From assembly GCA_016800925.1 (NCBI GenBank), contig JABCPU010000276.1:26257-90256 (forward strand): 64,000 nucleotides of DNA, given 5' to 3'. The notes under the pieces were generated by a model. It was given only the letters and a program-made list of their open reading frames with translations, searched no databases and was not told the origin of the DNA. The translations under genes were made by a program, and so were the position numbers. This DNA comes from Suillus spraguei. Lineage: Eukaryota > Basidiomycota > Agaricomycetes > Boletales > Suillaceae. The stretch's first letter is position 1, and each line of letters begins with the position of its first letter. Below, one piece after another: positions 57,792-64,000 of the stretch.

Positions 57792-58238
57792 TTACTCATC
57801 CTGATTCTCATAGTAAACAGGATCGTCACTATACTCGTAGTCCTCATCAGCAAAGGATCCACTCCTCATATATGCGGCTTCTTCAGCACCGGCGCGTCGT
57901 TTAGAGTCCCTCCTTTTCTCTGCCCGAATGCGTTCATCGTCAAGCTGTTGTTCCCACTTACAAAGTGCATCGTAGAACCCTTCATCTTTCCAAGTTAATG
58001 TAAAGGGTGGAGTCCCCACTCGTCGAGGACAATAAATGGATAGATGAGTAGGCGACAAGTATTTGCAAACCTTGCACTGGTATTCCGCACAGTTCTTTTG
58101 ACGATGCCCGAGCAGTCCACAGACGCGACATTTCATGTTTTCATTGGGATTGGAAATGGACTTACATAGTGGCGATGGTGAAATGATGGGTTTGGGACTA
58201 GTGGATCTGGCACGCTTCTTCCCCTTATTCCGTTTCAT
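57792..58238 (-). CDS. Accessory ORF4 of element 2: double zinc-knuckle protein (148 aa)
   Basis: Same length as in element 1, starting MKRNKGKKRARS. Knuckles CRVCGLLGHRQKNC and CKVCKYLSPTHLSIYC keep all metal ligands. About 20 residue differences from element 1 and no gap, many of them conservative (R/K, L/I). Confidence 0.8.
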   Translation of the reverse strand: MKRNKGKKRARSTSPKPIISPSPLCKSISNPNENMKCRVCGLLGHRQKNCAEYQCKVCKYLSPTHLSIYCPRRVGTPPFTLTWKDEGFYDALCKWEQQLDDERIRAEKRRDSKRRAGAEEAAYMRSGSFADEDYEYSDDPVYYENQDE

Positions 58239-58243
58239 ACGTT

Positions 58244-59343
58244 TTAAGGCAATAGTGTTGTCGTGCCTAAGCTGCTCCTGCTGGTAGGAGTGAGAGTGTA
58301 TGCCGACGTTGGGAGGTCAGGAGTAGTTGCTCGTTCAGCAACCGCAAGAAGTTCGTTAGAGGAAGAAGGGGAGGTAAGGCCAAAGTCTTTTACTAAGACT
58401 GGCGGGGCAGGATCCATTGGTCCAAATGATGGCGGGATGGACATGGGAGGGTGTATGTGAAGGTCGCGAAGTCGAGGACCGAGTGTTATCAATTCAGCAA
58501 TGGGAATCCCTAATCTTTTTGCAACGTCACACTGCTCTTCCGTGCAGGGCTCATATAGCCATGCAGGATGATCATGGGAGACTATGACAGGGGGTGGTGA
58601 GGTCAGTTGTTTGGTAGGAGATGGGGTTCGGGGGGAGGTGAGGTCAGCTTGCGTTTGTTGTAGATCGGTGATGGCTTCTTCGACTAAGTTTCTGGCTGCT
58701 CTGGTTTCAGCGACTGATTGCTGGATGGTTTTGATAACCACGTTGGTGAGCTGTCCGATTTCTTGGACAGCAGTGCATAAGCCAGCAAGGGCGTCAAGAC
58801 TAGAATACATGCGCGAAGAAGAGGGTGCTGGGATAGGAAGTGGCGTATTTTCCTGCGGAGAGGGAGTCGAGCAACGCCTGCTCGACGTTCGGCCATGATG
58901 TGAATAGCTTCTTCAACATCACTTTTAAAAGAACCAGGAAGCAACAGCATAGCATAAGAACGAATGCGTTTTTGAAGATGTAAGAAGCGTTGACGATATG
59001 TGGTATCTGTGGTTTCATTAGCTGTGGCTTTGATGAGGGCGGCAGTGCGGATGATGTTGACGAGGAGGAGGGCTGGGAAGGCACCTCTTTCTGTGAGGAT
59101 TCTTTCAATTTCAAGGGCATGTCCTTCACATAGAAGGGCGGCTTCAATGTAGGAAGTATTGTTAATTTCGGTGGCAAGGGTTCCGTAGTTTTCTGTGTCG
59201 GAGTCGGAATCATTGTTGGTAACAGTGACGGGGGTGATGTATGCAGTGGGGAAAGACATTTGGAGTTGTGTTAGTTGATCAAGTGCTAGTGCGGTTTGAT
59301 TGACTGAAGGATAGTCAAAGGGCGTGTTGCTTCTTATAAGCAT
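58244..59343 (-). CDS. Accessory ORF3 of element 2
   Basis: Starts MLIRSNTPFDYPSVNQ at 59,343, then acidic NNDSDSDTENYG, helices with SYIEAALLCEGHALEIER and ILTERGAFPALLLVN, and QKRIRSYAMLLLPGSFKSDV. One base is missing near 58,870 after RRAGVAR compared with element 1. The 188-codon second part (MYSSLDALAGLCTAVQE ...) is open to 58,244. Together about 365 residues. No known domain. The 5-base gap to ORF4 is the same as in element 1. Confidence 0.68.
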
Positions 59344-59350
59344 TCAAGAT

Positions 59351-62300
59351 TCAAGCAGAGTTCTTCAAGTTCTTTTCTGGGAGCCATTCCTTATCTCCTG
59401 ATGAATATCCTTTCCAAGAAACAAGATAGCGTCGGCGAGTGCCGGTTCCTTTGTGAGAAAGAATTGCTTCTATTTCATATTCTTCTTCTTCTTCTTCGAT
59501 GATATCAGGTGGTAGTTCAGGGAAGTTCGGGCCATGTACATCTGTTTCGCTATAGGACGATAAGACAGAAGTATGGAACGTAGGATGAGTTTTCCACTGC
59601 GGAGGGAGTTTGAGTGTGAATGTGATGGGCAATAAGACATCGATGATTGGGAAGGGTCCGTATCGCTTTGGTGCAAGTTTCTTTGATGGGAGTTTGAGTC
59701 TAAGATTAGCGGCAGATAGCCAAACCTTATCTCCAATCTTCCATGAAGTGTACTTATCTCCTCGGGATCTTTCGGTCATTGTCTGCATTGCAATATTATG
59801 ACAGGCAATTGCTTCTTCACGGATCTTCTGCAGGGATCGTACTCGATCTTCTGCTGCAGGGACAGATGAATTGGGAATCAGGTGAGGGATGGCGCGTGGT
59901 TCGTATCCCATCATGAGATAGAAGGGTGATGCATTCCTTGCATCGTGTTTTCGGTGGTTGTGGACGAATTCGGCGATTGGTAGGTGTTCTACCCAATCTT
60001 CGGGATTGTTGCGGCAATAGATATGTAGGTAAGTTTCAAGTTCTTGATTAAGCCTTTCAGTTTGACCATCAGTCTGAGGGTGGTAGGCCGTAGATGGAGC
60101 AATGACGTAGTTGAGCAGTCGGGCAAGTTCTTTAGAAAAGCGCGATAAGAACTGTGGACCTCGATCCGAGATAACTTTGTCGTGGAGTCCAAATCGACAG
60201 TAAACATGTTTCAAAAATAGTTTAGCAATCCCTTCAGAAGTGACGTTTTCAAACAGGGATTATAATTACCCCCTTCATAAGGCCATGGTCGACCACGACC
60301 ATGATACTGTCAAAGCCCCAGAGACAGGAAGGTCAGTGATAAGATCAACAGAGACCTGAGAAAAGGGCGAGTCGCAGAGAGGGATGGGGTAAGCGGAGGC
60401 CGAACAGGATGGTATCAGCTTTCATCTGCTGGCAAAGGGCACAACCTCAACATATTTCCGAATATAAGAGCCCATAGCGGGCCACCAAGGCTTCTCGTTT
60501 GACGAGTTCTTCAGTTTTGAACTACCGGGATGTCCTGCAGTAGGATGATCATGATACCTTTCAGGATATCGGGACGATGTGCCGGTGGAATGTAGGCACG
60601 ATTCTTAAAATAGAGGATGTTCTCCTCAATCTTCCAGTCAGAGAGTGCCGATTTCATAGGGAGGAAGGCACATGCCATCAGGGCGTCAGAGCTGTCTTGA
60701 AGACAGGGTCGTCGAGGGGTCGAGGACGATAAAACATCCTCAGGTCGGTCAATAAGACGAACGAATAGAGCATCAGGGAGGAGTCTGGTCTCGTTATCGT
60801 CTTTGCCGGAGTCATAGTCGGGCCGGTGAGATAGTGCATCAGGTACTGCCAACTTAGTACCTGCAACGTGATGCAGTTCAATGTCGTAAATAGACAAATC
60901 AATTGCCAATGTGCTTGCGACGGTAAGCTTTGTGCACTTCTAAAGTACAGAAGATTCTTGTGGTTGGTGAATACCAGATGGGGTGGGTTTCCTTCAAGAT
61001 AATGACGCCATTCATTCATGCCCGGATTACAGCAAGAGTTCCTGATCAAAGATCTGATCATTGTGTTCTGCGGGGTTCAAAGATTGTGAGAGATATGCAC
61101 ATGGGTGATAGACACCATTCTCATCAGTCTGCAGGAGAACTCCGCCAGTTGCTATGAGCGAAGGTCGGTGGCGATAGCAAATTGTCGGAAGGATAGGGTT
61201 GCGAAGTACCGGTTGGGATGTGAAGCATCGTTTCAATTCTTCGAAGGTGTCCATGCATTCGGCTGACCACTCGAAGGCCTTATCTTTCTTTGTTAAGTCG
61301 ATAAGGGGTCGGGCAATATCGGAGTAATGGGAAATGAACATGCGGTAGAAGTTGCAAAATCCGAGGAATGACCGACATCTTTTACAGATTTCGGAACTGG
61401 CCATTCGGAGATTCCCTTGTCTTGGCGGTATCCATAGCAACTTGTCCGGGGTGAATTATCATTCCGAGGTACTCCACTTCTTCTGCATCGAAGGTGCATT
61501 TTCTCTGTTTCAAGAACAGATGTTCTTCTGTATCTTCATCAAACCCGTCTGTTCATTCGCATGTTCAGCCATTGTATAGAGAAATCAGGATATCGTCCAT
61601 GTAATAACCATCCATCCTTATTGATTTCTTGTTGGAAGTGCGATTCATATATGCTTGGAAAGTTGCCAGGGAATTCAAGGCCAAAGAACATGATGTTGGT
61701 TCAAAGAGGCGAATTCCGTAGTAAACAGCTTTCCAGCGATCATCAGGATGATGGAATGTTGTTGTAACCAGACCGAATATCCATTTTCATAAAGAATTGT
61801 GCTTGTGAAGGTGTGCACAGGGAAATAGGGAGTGGGAGCGGTAGGCATTCTTGACTGTCCATCATTAATGTAGTGATAATCTTGACAGGGACCAGTTCTC
61901 CACTCTTCTTTTTCCATAAGAAGAAGCCACTGCTTGGGGTGACTTCGATTCTGAGATGAAACCTTTCCAATTTTCATCGATAAACATTTTGATGGCAGCA
62001 CGTTCTTTTTCCGATAGCAGGTAGACCTTAGACATTGAGGGATAAAACCAGGTTTAGTATCAATTGATGATCAATACCAGGGTTCAGGGGGTAGTTTTTC
62101 GATCATCTTTAGCAAAGACTCTGCAAATTGTGCAATATCTGGGACCAATTCTTGAAGGATTTTTTTTCTTTTCCTTCTCGTCCGTGGCAAAACTCTTGAG
62201 CTTTGTTACTGTATTTCGGAGGAGGAAGGGAGAAAGTGGAGTAGTTAGGAAGTTGTTCGAGTTGGGAAGTTCCATCATGTGTGAGGGGTGTATCCATGGA

Positions 62301-63260
62301 TACTTCTTCTATGATTCTCATGCTATCCATCAGTGTCATATTCCACAAGAAATTCTCCATCTCCAAGTCATAAGAGGAAATTTCTCGCTTCTGGTGCATG
62401 CCAGACATCTTGCATGTGTTGAATTGGTCATCATCCTCTGTTGGGATCAACGAGGGCACGGTTCTTCTTCATCGGGGATTTCTTCAATTGAAGCTGAAAG
62501 AGTTTTCAGGGGAACATAGAACTTGGATAATTTTGGTACATTGGTATCTCGTCCTGGATTCTCTTCTTCTGCTTTTCTTTTCCATACTTCTGTTCTTCTA
62601 TTGGCCGTTGCTCAATAGGTTCTTGTCCGGTCCGATGCTCGGTTCAGATTCATTCTTGTGCTTTTCTGCGCGGGGAATCGGTGATACTGGTCGTGGCAGT
62701 TGTACACGTGGAATGGGTCGATGGTGCGCGGTGTTTGTACTTCTGGTTCTGGATCTTAGGAAATAGAAGGGACTAAGGGATCTCGGAAGTCGGGAATGTT
62801 GCCATTTCTTAGAATGACAATTGAAGGCTGGGGGCAATCCATTCTTCTTGATCTTATCCATATCAATTTCATTTCATCTGATTTCGTTGTTCGGGAAGGA
62901 CGAGTGTTTCAGCAGCCCAATCTATACTTGGGTTCATTGCTCGTAACCACGGAATTCCCAGAAGGATTTGATCTCTTCTTCCTAGTTTGGTGATATTGAA
63001 TTTTCCATACATGGTTCGTTCATCAATTTTGACCACTAGGAGACAGTAGTGTGTGATTGGTCCTCCTTTGATAAGAGTTCCATCTGCCGTAGTAACTCGA
63101 AATGGTGTTTTGAGTTTTCGTCGTGTGATTTGATGGAGTTTCACAAACTCTTCGGAATGAATGTTCCTGCCGCTCCTGAATCAATAAGCGGTGGTGTCGA
63201 CGGATTTTAAGCGAGTACGCGAGTGAAGGGTGATAGGGACACGAAGTTCTTTTCTTTCAC
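59351..63260 (-). pseudogene. pol of element 2 (several frame breaks)
   Basis: An open 287-codon stretch (60,214-59,351) covers the integrase core [32 protein letters not shown], the GPY-like region and a full chromodomain (EYEIEAILSHKGTG, RRRYLVSWKGYSSGDKEWLP). Further up are the RNase H piece FTNHKNLLYF, the RT YMDD (61,592-61,603), and protease-adjacent ITRRKLKTPFRVTT near 63,110. Many single-base shifts separate them. Pol stops at NLKNSA, 7 bases before the ORF3 start, unlike the overlap in element 1. Confidence 0.85.
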
Positions 63261-63269
63261 CTACAGCGC

Positions 63270-64000
63270 GTACAAGTCTTAGTAATACATTGGGAGAAAC
63301 ATACGTCGAATCTTTGTTTCTCCAAGTCAAAAATCCTCAACATCCGCCTCACAGTTTCTTCTCTTCTTCTTCTTCTTTGACTTTGGTTTGTCGGAGCGGG
63401 GTCTTCTTTTTCTGTCAGGACAATTATGAATACGGTCCTGTCTTCTTGCATCCGAAGCATTGTCCCTTCTTCATGCATTCGGATCTCTCCATATCGGAGA
63501 TTCGATCTACGACCATTGCATTGGAATCACGATTAGGTATATAACGTGCATTTCCATAGTTCTTCTTCTTCTGTGTGGAGCATGACATGTCCTCATGGCT
63601 TGAAGGATGATGGGAATTGTCAATGGAAACGCATTGCAGCACAACTCGGAATACTTCTGAACATCTCCTAGTGCAAAAGCTTTGTAAGGATGCCCCAATT
63701 CAGGCCATCTTGGAAGAATTGGATCTTTGTTGCATTATCGTTGATATGCCTTGGCTGCAAGTGCCTCGAAAGTCAGCGAATGTAGGTATGAAGATCTCCA
63801 GCTTCCTTGTTTGAGGTCCCTGAGTTTCGTAGTGCGGTTCCTTTGGTATCCACTGGGTCAAAGGCTTCTTTGAAGCTTTTCATAAAATCCACCATTGTCC
63901 CATAACCAACTTTTTGTCCAGAGGTGTCGGTTGATTGAGCATGGTCAAGAATTGCTCTTTCCAGGATTTGCATTCTTTCAGTCATGAAGATGTTATGAAA
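63270..64000 (-). pseudogene. gag of element 2, partial and frame-broken, 5' end outside window
   Basis: Contains MTERMQILERAILDHAQSTD, DFMKSFKEAFDPVDTKGTAL, then DRISDMERSECMKKGQCFGC with the zinc knuckle. Several frame changes. It supplies the undamaged A run that shows where element 1 lost a base. Confidence 0.75.

Larger units (their letters stand above)
57287..64000 (-). mobile_element. Ty3/gypsy chromovirus, element 2, minus strand, 5' part beyond window
   Basis: Same plan as element 1: 474-bp 3' LTR at the left, polypurine tract, ORF4, ORF3, chromodomain, integrase, RNase H, RT, protease, gag. The LTR is clearly diverged from element 1, so this is a related subfamily or older copy. 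The 5' LTR and the right flank lie outside, so completeness cannot be judged. Confidence 0.92.

Noticed and set aside
1..64000. CRISPR arrays, tRNA or rRNA genes
   Set aside because: No spaced direct repeats of CRISPR type, no convincing A/B box pair with cloverleaf, and no rRNA-like sequence were seen on either strand by eye.

Overview
The window looks like nuclear DNA of a filamentous basidiomycete, most likely an Agaricomycete close to Rhizoctonia/Ceratobasidiaceae. Host genes are cut by many 45-60 base GT-AG introns. Conserved proteins (CWC27, thymidylate kinase, UBC6, BUD20, aldehyde dehydrogenase) and lineage-specific families (DUF6533-type membrane proteins, HET-like proteins, AhpD-like proteins) read as basidiomycete. 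The genus is inference; the fungal nature is well supported.

Left part (1-9 kb): a gene-dense housekeeping block. After a decayed DUF6533-like copy cut by the window edge come BUD20 (-) and CWC27 (+) head-to-head, thymidylate kinase (+), UBC6 (-), and a very short metallothionein-like gene (-) of 38 codons in three exons.

9-33 kb: a mosaic. A broken multi-pass membrane protein gene, two more DUF6533-like copies (one decayed, one possibly intact), a RhoGEF with DH, PH and FYVE parts, an AhpD/carboxymuconolactone-decarboxylase-like gene, a GST pseudogene, a HET-like membrane protein with a late frame break, a dead Tc1/mariner element with TA target duplication, and a VTC4 remnant ending at that element. 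Pieces of several of these genes recur elsewhere in the window. The RhoGEF has a 5' fragment at 20.7 kb and a 3' fragment at 37.8 kb.

33-43 kb: an intact aldehyde dehydrogenase (-), a Rab7-like GTPase with a long Ser/Thr/Pro insertion (+), a small family of unknown function with one frame break, and a secreted GH12 glucanase (+) with a TATA box.

43.6-64 kb: repeats and mobile elements. Two hairpins, a ~560 bp 7-bp microsatellite with G-quadruplex potential on the minus strand, a 124-bp tandem duplication, and a PIF/Harbinger-like transposon. A 7,596 bp Ty3/gypsy chromovirus is inserted in the Harbinger transposase coding sequence (474 bp LTRs, 5-bp TSD ATGGG). A second related element lies in opposite orientation from 57,287 to beyond the window end.

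The most interesting system is this Ty3 family. It has no obvious tRNA primer site. Instead, 11 bases just after the 5' LTR are exactly complementary to 11 bases of the LTR about 34 bases after a TATA-like box, as expected for Tf1-type self-priming. After the integrase-chromodomain it carries two extra reading frames, a Pro-rich protein and a double zinc-knuckle protein. Their last 188 and 148 codons are open and of identical length in both copies, although gag and pol are frame-broken.
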